In this document: positions 17,352 to 24,842 of the stretch, piece after piece
How the letters are laid out: each line of letters opens with the position of its first letter
Position numbering within the stretch: the stretch's first letter is position 1
From: Nocardia arthritidis
Lineage (GTDB): Bacteria > Actinomycetota > Actinomycetes > Mycobacteriales > Mycobacteriaceae
Length of the DNA: 64,000 nt
Direction of reading: 5' to 3'
Assembly: GCF_011801145.1 (NCBI RefSeq)
Contig: NZ_CP046172.1
Location: 5,890,001 to 5,954,000, forward strand
Translations under genes and position numbers: made by a program
The notes under the pieces: model-generated
What the model was told of the DNA's origin: nothing
Database searches by the model: none
Seen by the model: only the letters and a program-made list of their open reading frames with translations

Positions 17352-17968
17352 GGCTGCCCGCTGAAGTAGGCGATGCCCGCGTTGAGCAGCGACGGGCCGC
17401 CGGCCACCGCGAGGCCGATGAGCGCGCCGATCACCGCGCCCGGAATCGCGCCGCCGATGAAGAACAGGAAGCCGATCGCCGCGCCGAGCACGCCGCCGAC
17501 CAGCGCGCCCAACGAGGAACGCTGCAGTTCGGCGAAGAACCACTCCTGCGCGGAGATCACCTCGGCGGTCGCGGGGGCCGACGCGGTCGGGGTGATCTGC
17601 GGGGTGAGCGTCAGCCGGGTGGCGTCGCCGTCGATGGCGGCGGCGATCTCGACCGGTTTGCCCTGCGCGGTGGCCGACAGCGGAATCTCGGTGACCACCT
17701 CGCCCGCGGCATTCTTCAACTGCACCGACTTCTTGTCGGCGGTGAGCCCGAACGCGCCGCCGGTGACCGTGGTGACCACCGACTTACCCGCATCCGCCAG
17801 CTGCAGCACGTAGTCGACCCCCTTGTCCGCACCCTTGACGGTGGGCGCGGCGGCGGGCTGGTCCTGCGTGACCGGGGCGGGCGCGGGTTCGGCGACGGAG
17901 GTACCCGCGGCGACGGTGGTGGCGGCGACGGCCAGCAGCGCCGTCGCGGCGAACTTCTTGTACTTCAT
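17348..17968 (-). CDS. Secreted/membrane-anchored protein with glycine-zipper C-terminus, copy 2
   Basis: Function unknown; a 206-residue paralog of the protein at 4479-5003. It has a signal peptide (KYKKFAATALLAVAATTVAA, cleavage near AEPAPAP), a Pro/Ala linker, an exported domain (GVDYVLQLADAGKSVVTTVT, GGAFGLTADKKSVQLKN) and a C-terminal small-residue hydrophobic region (GALVGGVLGAAIGFLFFIGG, AIPGAVIGALIGLAVAGG). The start ATG has GGGAG 5 nt upstream. It precedes cobK on the same strand with overlapping stop and start. Whether it has a role in corrinoid uptake or is carried along is open. Confidence 0.78.
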   Translation of the reverse strand: MKYKKFAATALLAVAATTVAAGTSVAEPAPAPVTQDQPAAAPTVKGADKGVDYVLQLADAGKSVVTTVTGGAFGLTADKKSVQLKNAAGEVVTEIPLSATAQGKPVEIAAAIDGDATRLTLTPQITPTASAPATAEVISAQEWFFAELQRSSLGALVGGVLGAAIGFLFFIGGAIPGAVIGALIGLAVAGGPSLLNAGIAYFSGQP

Positions 17969-18056
17969 CTATCTCCCAATCAAGAACGGACTTCCGGCCT
18001 TCGACCGGAACTCCGGGCCGACCCTACCGGGTGCCGACACCTGGCCGAATGCGAGT

Positions 18057-19586
18057 TCATCTAGGCGCTTTGCGCACGGACCATTGGGTGACCGGCAGTT
18101 GCGGACGCCACGCGGTGAATCCGCCGAGCGCTTCGGCTCGATAGATTTGGAACTTTCGCAGTTCGCCGCCGTACTCGGCGGCCCAACGCAGCAGCAGCGC
18201 TTCGGATTCCGCGGTGACCGCGTTGGCGACCAATCTGCCGCCGTGGCGCAAATGTGACCAGCAGGTCTCGAACAGGCCATCCTGGGTGAGCCCGCCACCG
18301 AGGAATACCGCGTCCGGGATGTCGAGGGGTGGTTCGCTCAGCTCGGCACCGGCCTCGCCGCGCACCATGATATGCGGAACCCCGAGTGCGGCCGCGTTTT
18401 CCGCGATCTGGGTGCGGCGCTTCGCCATTCGTTCGAAGGTGACGGCGCGGCAGGCGGGATGGGTGCGGCACCATTCGATGGCGATGCTGCCGGAGCCGCC
18501 GCCGATATCCCACAGCAGTTCGCCCGGCGCGGGCGCGAGCGCCGCCAGCGTCAGCGCGCGCACCTCGGCCTTGGTGAGTTGTCCGTCGCCACCGAAGAAT
18601 TCGTCGGGCAGTCCGGGTAATCGGGTCGCCCGCAGGCGTTTCGGATCGGCCACCGCCTCGATCGCGATGATGTTCAACGGATCGCCGGGCGGCACGTCCC
18701 AGGTGTCGGCACGTCCGCTGGTTATCCGCTCCGACGGTCCGCCCAGTTGCTCCAGCACGGTCAGCTCGGAACAGCCGAATCCGTTGTGCCGCAGCAATTC
18801 CGCGATTTTCGCCGGGGAGTGCTGGTCCGCGGCGAGTACCAGAATCCGCCGCCCGTCCGTCAATTCGGGCAGCAGCGTTTCCGCCGGCCGCCCGACCACG
18901 CTCACCACCGGCGTCTCCGCCACCCCCCAACCCAGCCGCGCACACGCGAGCGATGCCGATGACGGCTGCGGAAATACTTGCAGCGCACCGGAACCCAGCA
19001 GCCGGGCCAGCGTCACCCCGATCCCGTAGAACATCGGGTCACCGCTGGCCAGCACCGCGATCCGCCGGTCCGCATGCGCCGCGAACAGCCCGGGCAGCGC
19101 GGGCATCAGCGGTGACGGCCAAACCACCCGCTCCGCCGATCCGTCCGGCACGAGCGCCAGCTGCCGCCGGGATCCGAACAGCACCGCGCAGTTCGCGACC
19201 GCCTCCCGCGCCGCGCGGCTCAGACCGTCCCAGCCGTCCGCGCCGATGCCGACCACCGCGATTCGCGGGCCGTGCCATTCGGTGCGGCCCGGCGCCGACG
19301 GACCGCCTCCGGCGTCCACACCGGATCCGTCTACGTGCGCTTCGCCTCCGGGATTCCCGGCACCGGCAAGCGCGTCGCGGGACAACTCGCGCGCTACCGA
19401 AAATTCCCGCCGCGCGGTGGCATCATCCGTGGCGCGATCGGCGGGATTGCCCGCACCAGCGACGAATCCGCTGTCGGCGGCCGAACTCCGCTGCGCCGCA
19501 CCGATATCGGCGGCTCCCGAACCGAGCATCGACTCACCGGAATGCGCCGACGCGGCCAACCGCCGCTCCGCCGGGAGCGCGCTCAC
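18057..19586 (-). CDS. cobL: Precorrin-6Y C5,15-methyltransferase (decarboxylating) CobL, with odd N-terminal extension
   Basis: CobL methylates C5 and C15 and decarboxylates the acetate side chain of precorrin-6B. From residue about 108 the protein is typical: PRIAVVGIGADGWDGLSRAA (CbiE domain), VLASGDPMFYGIGVTLARLL, QPSSASLACARLGW, then the CbiT domain with LLWDIGGGSGSIAIEWCRTH and FLGGGLTQDGL. Using the GTG at 19586, which overlaps the stop of the reductase gene (GTGA), gives 509 residues, about 100 more than usual. The extra part is Ala/Gly/Asp-rich with two AGAGNP motifs. A GTG at 19319 would give a normal 420-residue CobL. Which start is used is unresolved. Confidence 0.88.
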   Translation of the reverse strand: MSALPAERRLAASAHSGESMLGSGAADIGAAQRSSAADSGFVAGAGNPADRATDDATARREFSVARELSRDALAGAGNPGGEAHVDGSGVDAGGGPSAPGRTEWHGPRIAVVGIGADGWDGLSRAAREAVANCAVLFGSRRQLALVPDGSAERVVWPSPLMPALPGLFAAHADRRIAVLASGDPMFYGIGVTLARLLGSGALQVFPQPSSASLACARLGWGVAETPVVSVVGRPAETLLPELTDGRRILVLAADQHSPAKIAELLRHNGFGCSELTVLEQLGGPSERITSGRADTWDVPPGDPLNIIAIEAVADPKRLRATRLPGLPDEFFGGDGQLTKAEVRALTLAALAPAPGELLWDIGGGSGSIAIEWCRTHPACRAVTFERMAKRRTQIAENAAALGVPHIMVRGEAGAELSEPPLDIPDAVFLGGGLTQDGLFETCWSHLRHGGRLVANAVTAESEALLLRWAAEYGGELRKFQIYRAEALGGFTAWRPQLPVTQWSVRKAPR

Positions 19587-20338
19587 CGCGGCAACCGCCG
19601 CCAGATCGCTTGTGGCACAAAACGCATGGCGAAGAACACCGGCCCGAGGATGCCGGGCACCCAAATCGCGCGAGCGCGTTTACGCAGGCCGCGGACGACG
19701 GCGTCGGCCACTTGGCCGGGAGTGCTGGAGAACGGGGCCGGACTCATCCCCTCGGTCATCCGGCCGATGACGAAGCCCGGACGCACCAGCAGCAGATGAA
19801 TCCCGCTGCCGTGCAAGGCATCCGTTAGACCGGAGACGAAACCGTCCAGACCCGCCTTGGCCGATCCGTACACGTAATTGGCGCGCCGCACCCGCACGCC
19901 CGCCACCGAACTGAACACCACGATCTGTCCATCACCCTGTGCGCGAAGCAGATTCGCGAGAACCGTCAGAATGCTCAGCTGCGCGACGTAATCGGTGTGC
20001 ACCACCGAGATCGCGTGCGCCGGATCGCGTTCCGCCCGCTCCTGATCGCCGAGAATGCCGAACGCCAGCACCGTCACCCCGAGCCGCCCGTGCTCGGCCG
20101 CGATCTTCTCCAGCAGCGCCTGATGACTCGCCGTATCATCGGCGTCGAATTCGACGGTGTGCACCGCCGTCGCACCGGCCGCCACCAGCCGCGCACTCTC
20201 CTGCGCCAACTCGGCACTGCGCCGCGCGGCCAATATCACCACCCGCCCCGCCGCCAATCGCTGCGCCACCTCGAGACCCATCTCGCTGCGCCCACCGAGC
20301 AGCAGCACCGGCCCATCCGCGATCCCACGCACTCCCAT
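19583..20338 (-). CDS. SDR oxidoreductase resembling decaprenylphosphoryl-2-keto-ribose reductase DprE2
   Basis: The 251-residue short-chain dehydrogenase has LLLGGRSEMGLEVAQRLA as an atypical cofactor loop, EFDADDTASHQALLEKI, VLAFGILGD, the catalytic VVFSSVAGVRVRRANYVYGS followed by AKAGLDG (Ser, Tyr, Lys), and the end AIWRRLPR. These match DprE2 of arabinan precursor synthesis (known Mtb sequence has GGTSEIGL, FGLLGD, ERVRRSNFVYGSTKAGLDG and FRKLPI). The lack of a neighbouring dprE1 and the overlap with cobL suggest a paralog or a relocated gene. The ATG at 20338 puts the Rossmann strand at residue 10. Confidence 0.85.
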   Translation of the reverse strand: MGVRGIADGPVLLLGGRSEMGLEVAQRLAAGRVVILAARRSAELAQESARLVAAGATAVHTVEFDADDTASHQALLEKIAAEHGRLGVTVLAFGILGDQERAERDPAHAISVVHTDYVAQLSILTVLANLLRAQGDGQIVVFSSVAGVRVRRANYVYGSAKAGLDGFVSGLTDALHGSGIHLLLVRPGFVIGRMTEGMSPAPFSSTPGQVADAVVRGLRKRARAIWVPGILGPVFFAMRFVPQAIWRRLPR

Positions 20339-20472
20339 GCCGCCAAGTCTGTCACCCGCACCCACCACCCCGACCGCCGGGCAACTCCGGTTTCCCATCA
20401 GTTCACGACACGCTGAGCCGATTCGACTGACCTGACCGGGTGGCGCCCGGATCGCGCCGCTAACGTCGGAGT

Positions 20473-20880
20473 ATGCCGACCACCAGCACCGCGCTATCGC
20501 CGACCGCACTCAAGTTCGTCACCGAACGTCATCTCGCGACACTGTCCACATTGCGCGCCAACGGGACTCCGCATGTGGTGGCGGTGGGGTTCACCTGGGA
20601 TGCGGAGGCCGGGATCGCCAGGATCATCACGAACGATGGTTCGGTGAAGGTGCGCAATGTGCGGCGCTCGGGGTATGCGGCCGTGAGCCAGGTGGACGGG
20701 GCGCGCTGGCTCACCTTGGAGGGACCGGCGCGGGTGCTGGACGATCCGGCCGAGGTCGCCGAGGCCGTGGCTCGATACGCGGCCCGTTACCGGACGCCTC
20801 GGGAGAATCCGACCCGGGTGGTGATCGCGATCGAGGTGCGGCGGGTCCTGTCCAGCAGCACCCTCAACGGAATGTCGTGA
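20473..20880 (+). CDS. PPOX-class F420-dependent enzyme, split-barrel fold
   Basis: This 135-residue protein belongs to the F420/FMN split-barrel family: LKFVTERHLATLSTLRANGTPHVVAVGFTW (first strands, read in parts), ITNDGSVKVRNVRRSGYAAVSQVDG, WLTLEGPARVLDD and the end VVIAIEVRRVLSSS. Related actinobacterial proteins are F420H2-dependent reductases of unknown physiological substrates. The start follows TAACGT by 6 nt, so the mRNA may be leaderless. It converges with the M24 peptidase gene across a hairpin. Confidence 0.88.
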   Translation: MPTTSTALSPTALKFVTERHLATLSTLRANGTPHVVAVGFTWDAEAGIARIITNDGSVKVRNVRRSGYAAVSQVDGARWLTLEGPARVLDDPAEVAEAVARYAARYRTPRENPTRVVIAIEVRRVLSSSTLNGMS

Positions 20881-20884
20881 GCGA

Positions 20885-20917
20885 CGTGTGGTGACGGGAC
20901 CCGCCCGCCACCACGCG
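20885..20917. terminator. Terminator hairpin between converging genes
   Basis: CGTGTGGTGACGGG pairs with CCCGCCACCACGCG at 12 of 14 positions, with a 5-nt loop. It is placed in the 44-bp gap between the PPOX protein and the M24 peptidase. Confidence 0.6.
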
Positions 20918-20924
20918 ACAATCA

Positions 20925-22052
20925 CTACAGCACGGTCAGACCGTGCGGGCGCTGATTCATCGACTCGCAGCCGTCCGCGGTGACGACGACGATGTCCTCG
21001 ATGCGGGCGCCCCACTCGCCGCGGAAATAGATGCCGGGTTCGATGCTGAACGCCATGCCCGGCTCCAGCACCAGGTCGTTGCCCGCGACGATGTACGGCT
21101 CCTCGTGCACCGACAGGCCGATGCCGTGACCGGTGCGATGCACGAACGCCTCGCCGAATCCGGCCTCCGCCAGCACATCCCGCGCCGCGGCGTCCACCGA
21201 CTCGGCGGTGACGCCCGGCCGTGCCGCGGCCACCGCCGCGGCCTGCGCGCGCTCCAGCGCGGCGAACTTCGCGGCGACCTCGGCATCCGGCTCACCGATG
21301 GCATAGGTGCGGGTGGAGTCCGAGTAGTAGCCGGGTTCGACCGGGCCACCGATATCGATGACCACGACATCCCCCTGCTCGACCCGCCGCTCCGACACCC
21401 CGTGATGCGGATCCGCGCCGTGCGGGCCGCTGCCGACGATGACGAACGCCGCCGCGGTATGCCCCTCCGCGACGATGGCGTCGGCGATATCCGCGCCGAT
21501 CTCGGCCTCGGTGCGCCCCGCCCGCAGGAATTCACCCATCCTGGCGTGCACCCGGTCGATGGCCGCACCGGCCCGGCGCAGCGCGTCGACCTCGGCGGCA
21601 TCCTTCTTCATGCGCAGCGCGCGCAGTACCGGGGTGGCCGAAACCGGAAGTCCGGTAAAGGATTCCGCCAGCGGCAGCAGGTGTAGCGCGGGCATCACCT
21701 CGGTGACCGCCACCCGGGAACCGACATGCAATGCCGACTTCACCAGTTGGTAGGGGTCGACGCCGTCGACCCAGTCGAGCACCTGCAAACCCAGCTCCCC
21801 GGCCGCCGAACTCGCCAGCGCCGCCAACTCCATCTTCGGGACCACCACCGACGGCGTCGACCCGTCAGCCGGGATCACCAGGCAGGTCAGCCGTTCGAAA
21901 GTTTCCGCGGCGGATCCGATCAGGTACCGCAGATCCGGTCCCGGCGTGATCAACAGCGCGTCCAGGTGTGCGGTGCGCATCTGCTGCACCGCCCGCTCCA
22001 GTCGCTCGCCGTAGACCTCCGCCGCGAACCTCGACTCCGTGTGCGAACTCAT
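20925..22052 (-). CDS. M24 family Xaa-Pro peptidase
   Basis: A 375-residue cytosolic dipeptidase/aminopeptidase P-type enzyme. Residues 1-140 form the creatinase N-terminal domain ([40 protein letters not shown]). The catalytic M24 domain has the dinuclear metal ligands in [20 protein letters not shown] (two Asp), [17 protein letters not shown] (His), [10 protein letters not shown] (Glu) and ARIEDIVVV (Glu). It corresponds in length and motifs to the PepE/PepQ type of mycobacteria. The gene is divergent from the exonuclease gene with a 73-bp promoter region. Confidence 0.92.
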   Translation of the reverse strand: MSSHTESRFAAEVYGERLERAVQQMRTAHLDALLITPGPDLRYLIGSAAETFERLTCLVIPADGSTPSVVVPKMELAALASSAAGELGLQVLDWVDGVDPYQLVKSALHVGSRVAVTEVMPALHLLPLAESFTGLPVSATPVLRALRMKKDAAEVDALRRAGAAIDRVHARMGEFLRAGRTEAEIGADIADAIVAEGHTAAAFVIVGSGPHGADPHHGVSERRVEQGDVVVIDIGGPVEPGYYSDSTRTYAIGEPDAEVAAKFAALERAQAAAVAAARPGVTAESVDAAARDVLAEAGFGEAFVHRTGHGIGLSVHEEPYIVAGNDLVLEPGMAFSIEPGIYFRGEWGARIEDIVVVTADGCESMNQRPHGLTVL

Positions 22053-22125
22053 ACCTGCCGACGTTACCTGGTACGCAAGCGCCGATCCGACCGGTTGTCG
22101 GATCGTACGGGTAGCCTCTTGGTTC

Positions 22126-23085
22126 GTGACTGCGTCCGCCGGACCCCTGCTGCTGTTGGATGGTGCGAGCCTGTGGTTCCGCGCCTTTCACGCCATCCCG
22201 GAGAAGATCACCGCACCCGACGGTCGTCCGGTGAACGCGCTGCGCGGCTTCACCGATATGGTCGCCGCGCTGATCGTCAAGCACCGGCCGAGCAGGCTGG
22301 TGGTCGCCCTCGACCTGGATTGGCGGCCCGCCTACCGGGTGGAGCTGGTGCCCTCGTACAAGGCGCACCGCCTCGACACCGCCGCCGATGCCGCACCCGG
22401 CGCCGAGGAGGTGCCGGACACCCTCACCCCGCAGGTCGACATGATCCTGGAGGTCCTGGAGGCGGCCGGTATCGCCACCGGCGGCTCGGCGGGCCTCGAG
22501 GCCGACGATGTGCTCGGCACCCTCGCCACCCGCGAACGCACCGATCCGGTGATCGTGGTGAGCGGCGACCGCGACCTGCTGCAGTTGGTCCGCGACGAAC
22601 CGCGACCGCCGGTGCGGGTGCTGTACGCGGGCCGCGGCCTGGCCAAGGCGGAACTCTTCGGCCCCGCCGAGGTTTCCGCGAAATACGGTGTGCCGCAAGT
22701 GAACGCGGGCCCCGCCTACGCGGATATGGCCACCCTGCGCGGCGACGCGTCGGACGGCCTGCCCGGCGTGCCCGGCATCGGCGACAAATCCGCGGCCACC
22801 CTGATCACCCGCTTCGGTTCACTGGACGCACTGCGCGCCGCCGTCGACGACCCGGACGCCGACCTCGCCCAGGGTGTCCGCACGAAACTCCGTGCGGCAG
22901 AAGCCTATTTGAAGGCGGCCGCCCCGGTGGTCCGCGTCGTCCGCGACGCCGAGGTCACCCTCTCGCGCCCCGACACCCTCCCCACCGCCCCGGCCGACCC
23001 GGCCCGCCTCCTCGACCTGGCCGCCCGCTACAACGCCGACAGCCCCATCACCCGACTCACCGCGGCCCTCACCACACCGCGTTAG
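22126..23085 (+). CDS. 5'-3' exonuclease (FEN-like, stand-alone)
   Basis: The 319-residue protein resembles the N-terminal nuclease domain of DNA polymerase I without the polymerase. It has [38 protein letters not shown] (RxxxxPxYKA), the acidic [13 protein letters not shown] and [13 protein letters not shown] metal-binding motifs, and the helix-3-turn-helix [24 protein letters not shown] (read in two parts). It acts on 5' flaps and RNA primers. Start: the GTG at 22126 lies 8 nt after TAGCCT; the longer frame upstream lies in the promoter of the M24 peptidase. Confidence 0.93.
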   Translation: MTASAGPLLLLDGASLWFRAFHAIPEKITAPDGRPVNALRGFTDMVAALIVKHRPSRLVVALDLDWRPAYRVELVPSYKAHRLDTAADAAPGAEEVPDTLTPQVDMILEVLEAAGIATGGSAGLEADDVLGTLATRERTDPVIVVSGDRDLLQLVRDEPRPPVRVLYAGRGLAKAELFGPAEVSAKYGVPQVNAGPAYADMATLRGDASDGLPGVPGIGDKSAATLITRFGSLDALRAAVDDPDADLAQGVRTKLRAAEAYLKAAAPVVRVVRDAEVTLSRPDTLPTAPADPARLLDLAARYNADSPITRLTAALTTPR

Positions 23086-23279
23086 AAATCCGTTCCGGGC
23101 GAACGAGATTCAGCTCGATGCGGAGTCACCATCGTGCACCGCATCGGATGGGTCGACGCGTTGATCGTTGCGCCGCTACGACGTACGCAATCACCCAAGA
23201 TGGTTGCGGGCAAGCAGAATGCGCCCTGCTGATCCGCCGAATCCGATGCCGCGGACCCGAATTCAACCATCGGAGCGGA

Positions 23280-23624
23280 TCATTCGACGGGCCGGAGTTT
23301 GCCGTCGATATTGCCGCGCGGCACCCCGTCCACGGCGACGCACAGGCCGAAAACCCGCTCGTGGCCGGTCCATCCGTTGATGCGGCCGCGGTTGTTTCCG
23401 ATCTGGATCCGCTTTCCATCGGTTGCCGTCGCCAAGTGCAGGTAAATCGTCCCGGCCACCTTCGCGAGCACGATGTCGCCGACCTCGACGCGCGCGGGAT
23501 CGACCGGCGCGACCGTCACCAATTGCCGACTGCGGATCAGCGGCACCATCGATGACCCCGTCGGACGGAATCGCACCGTCTCTCCCGATGCGACCCGGGC
23601 CGCCACACTGTCCAACACGCCCAC
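23280..23624 (-). CDS. S24/S26 (LexA/signal-peptidase-like) protein
   Basis: About 114 residues from the GTG at 23624; a GTG two codons later is equally possible. The sequence VRFRPTGSSMVPLIRSRQLV matches the serine motif of S24/S26 peptidases, followed by VTVAPVDPARVEVGDIVLAKV, GTIYLHLATATDGKRIQIGN and a final strand. There is no DNA-binding domain or membrane segment, so it is neither LexA nor a type I signal peptidase. The general-base lysine cannot be placed surely; the Lys in DGKRIQIG is a candidate. Such small proteins are found as maturation proteases or as isolated domains. No functional neighbour is visible. Confidence 0.7.
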   Translation of the reverse strand: MGVLDSVAARVASGETVRFRPTGSSMVPLIRSRQLVTVAPVDPARVEVGDIVLAKVAGTIYLHLATATDGKRIQIGNNRGRINGWTGHERVFGLCVAVDGVPRGNIDGKLRPVE

Positions 23625-23679
23625 GATAGGAGCGTGACGCCCATATCTCGTTCGGCGCAACCGAATTACGCCCGATGCC

Positions 23680-23768
23680 GAGTGATCGGTACGTCGGGTT
23701 GGTGGTTGCGCCGCTACGACGACTGGATCGCCCCAGGCAGGCGCGGGGCGCGTCGGCGAGCGGTGTGC
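23680..23768 (-). repeat. Repeat C, inverted copy C3
   Basis: Read on the minus strand it matches C1 and C2 over about 89 bp. The core on the plus strand is GTTGCGCCGCTACGACGACT followed by GGATCGCCC and GGCGCGGGGCGCGT. The orientation is opposite to C1 and C2. Confidence 0.65.
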
Positions 23769-23773
23769 CGGTT

Positions 23774-23889
23774 CCGCACCCCGGATGCCGTTGTTCCCGC
23801 GTCGGTTTCAGGCTCTCGCGCACGCAATAGCATGCGCGAGAAACCAATTGCCGCGCGCGAACCGGATACCTACGTGTTCAAAGGTGAAT
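23774..23889 (+). repeat. Repeat A, copy A1 (116 bp)
   Basis: It begins CCGCACCCCGGATGCCGTTG and ends TTCAAAGGTGAAT. It matches A2 over the full 116 bp with no length change and roughly ten substitutions. The internal AATTG and TACCTAC(G/A)TGTTCAAAGG parts are invariant. Confidence 0.8.
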
Positions 23890-23903
23890 AAGGGGTCGCC
23901 GAA

Positions 23904-23942
23904 CCCCGTCTTCGAACCGCGCATTCGTTGTACGGGGTGTGC
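23904..23942 (+). repeat. Repeat B, copy B1
   Basis: CCCCGTCTTCGAACCGCGCA then TTCGTTGTACGGGGTGTGC. It matches B2 (24249-24287) at all but four positions and carries the dyad TTCGAA. Confidence 0.7.
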
Positions 23943-23987
23943 ACCTTAGAACCGGGGTGCGGCGTCACCGTCACCTGCCAACGCCCT

Positions 23988-24103
23988 CCGCACCCCGGAT
24001 GCCGTTGTTCCCGCGTCGGTTTCAGGCTCTCGCGCACGCAATAGCCTGTGCAGGAAGCCAATTGCTACGCGCGAACCAGATACCTACATGTTCAAAGGTG
24101 AAT
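23988..24103 (+). repeat. Repeat A, copy A2 (116 bp)
   Basis: Full-length direct copy of A1, 214 bp downstream of it. Its last 10 bp (TCAAAGGTGA) also form the left end of the nested hairpin at 24092-24223. Confidence 0.8.
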
Positions 24104-24223
24104 CCGGGTGATCTACGCACCGGCGCTGTAGCATCCGGCCTGAGCGGACAAAACCACGCGATTTCCGCCGGATTTCCGCCTATTCGCGCGGATTTTGTCC
24201 GCTCAGGCCGAGATCACCTTTGA
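24092..24223. repeat. 132-bp nested inverted-repeat element
   Basis: Three nested perfect arms: TCAAAGGTGA (24092-24101) with TCACCTTTGA (24214-24223); GGTGATCT (24107-24114) with AGATCACC (24211-24218); and an 18-bp arm CGGCCTGAGCGGACAAAA (24136-24153) with its exact inverse at 24193-24210. The inner loop is 39 nt. The size and terminal repeats resemble a MITE or a large RNA hairpin. Confidence 0.75.
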
Positions 24224-24248
24224 TCCAGTAGGCAACCGGCTCAAAGCA

Positions 24249-24287
24249 CCCCGTCTTCGAACCGCACATTCGATGTACAGGGTGTGC
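24249..24287 (+). repeat. Repeat B, copy B2
   Basis: CCCCGTCTTCGAACCGCACA then TTCGATGTACAGGGTGTGC. Direct copy of B1. Confidence 0.7.
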
Positions 24288-24360
24288 CAAATAGCGACGG
24301 GGTGCGGCGGCTATCGACGAAACCGGTACCGGCTGACCCGGTCCCACGTGATGGGAACGA

Positions 24361-24453
24361 GACCCCGCCTGCCAACGCACCCCGCGCCTACCTCGGGCGA
24401 TCCAGCCGTCGTAGCGACGCAACCACCCACCCAACGCACCGACCACTCCCAAC
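24361..24453 (+). repeat. Repeat C, copy C1 (93 bp)
   Basis: From GACCCCGCCTGCCAACGCAC to CCGACCACTCCCAAC, with the core GGGCGATCCAGCCGTCGTAG. It matches C2 (24492-24584) along its full length, giving a 131-bp period. Confidence 0.75.
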
Positions 24454-24491
24454 ATGCAGCCCCAACCGCCAAGTCGGCGTGGTGAAGACGG

Positions 24492-24584
24492 GACCCGCCT
24501 GGCCAACGCACTCCACGCCGATGTCGGGCGATCCAGCCGTCATAGCGACGCAACCACGCACCTAACGCACCGACCACTCCCAAC
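24492..24584 (+). repeat. Repeat C, copy C2 (93 bp)
   Basis: Direct copy of C1 with the core GGGCGATCCAGCCGTCATAG and the same end CCGACCACTCCCAAC. Confidence 0.75.
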
Positions 24585-24665
24585 GGGACCGACCCGCTGC
24601 CGAATCGAGTGCGCACTCACCTCGAACAACCCCGACGCGAAACTGCCACACCACAATCCAGCGCA

Positions 24666-24739
24666 CCAATTAGCTTCCCGCGCACAATCGCACACGCGGG
24701 AACCTGAAACCTACGCGGGAACAACGTCATCCGAGGTGG
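24666..24739 (-). repeat. Repeat A, partial inverted copy A3
   Basis: On the plus strand, CCTGAAACCTACGCGGGAAC and AACGTCATCCGAGG are the reverse complement of the central part of A1/A2. It is diverged, has lost about 7 bp near the CTATTGC segment, and lacks the TTCAAAGG end. Confidence 0.6.
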
Positions 24740-24842
24740 ACCGCAATCAACGCACCACGCGCCCATCCCGTACACCGCCGCGCCGCAACTACCCGACCCG
24801 CCGAGGCACAACCCTTCGGCCCCAACCGGATCGCCGAACGAA

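Larger units (their letters stand above)
23640..24840. repeat. 1.2 kb gene-free mosaic of interspersed repeats
   Basis: No protein-like reading frame is present. The stretch is assembled from at least three repeat families in both orientations, listed separately, plus a 132-bp nested hairpin. A fragment related to the C family (GTTGCGCCGCTACGAC) also occurs at 23167, just outside. The composition is less GC-rich than the flanking genes. It looks like a sink for non-autonomous intergenic elements; no transposase or terminal target duplication was found. Confidence 0.8.
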
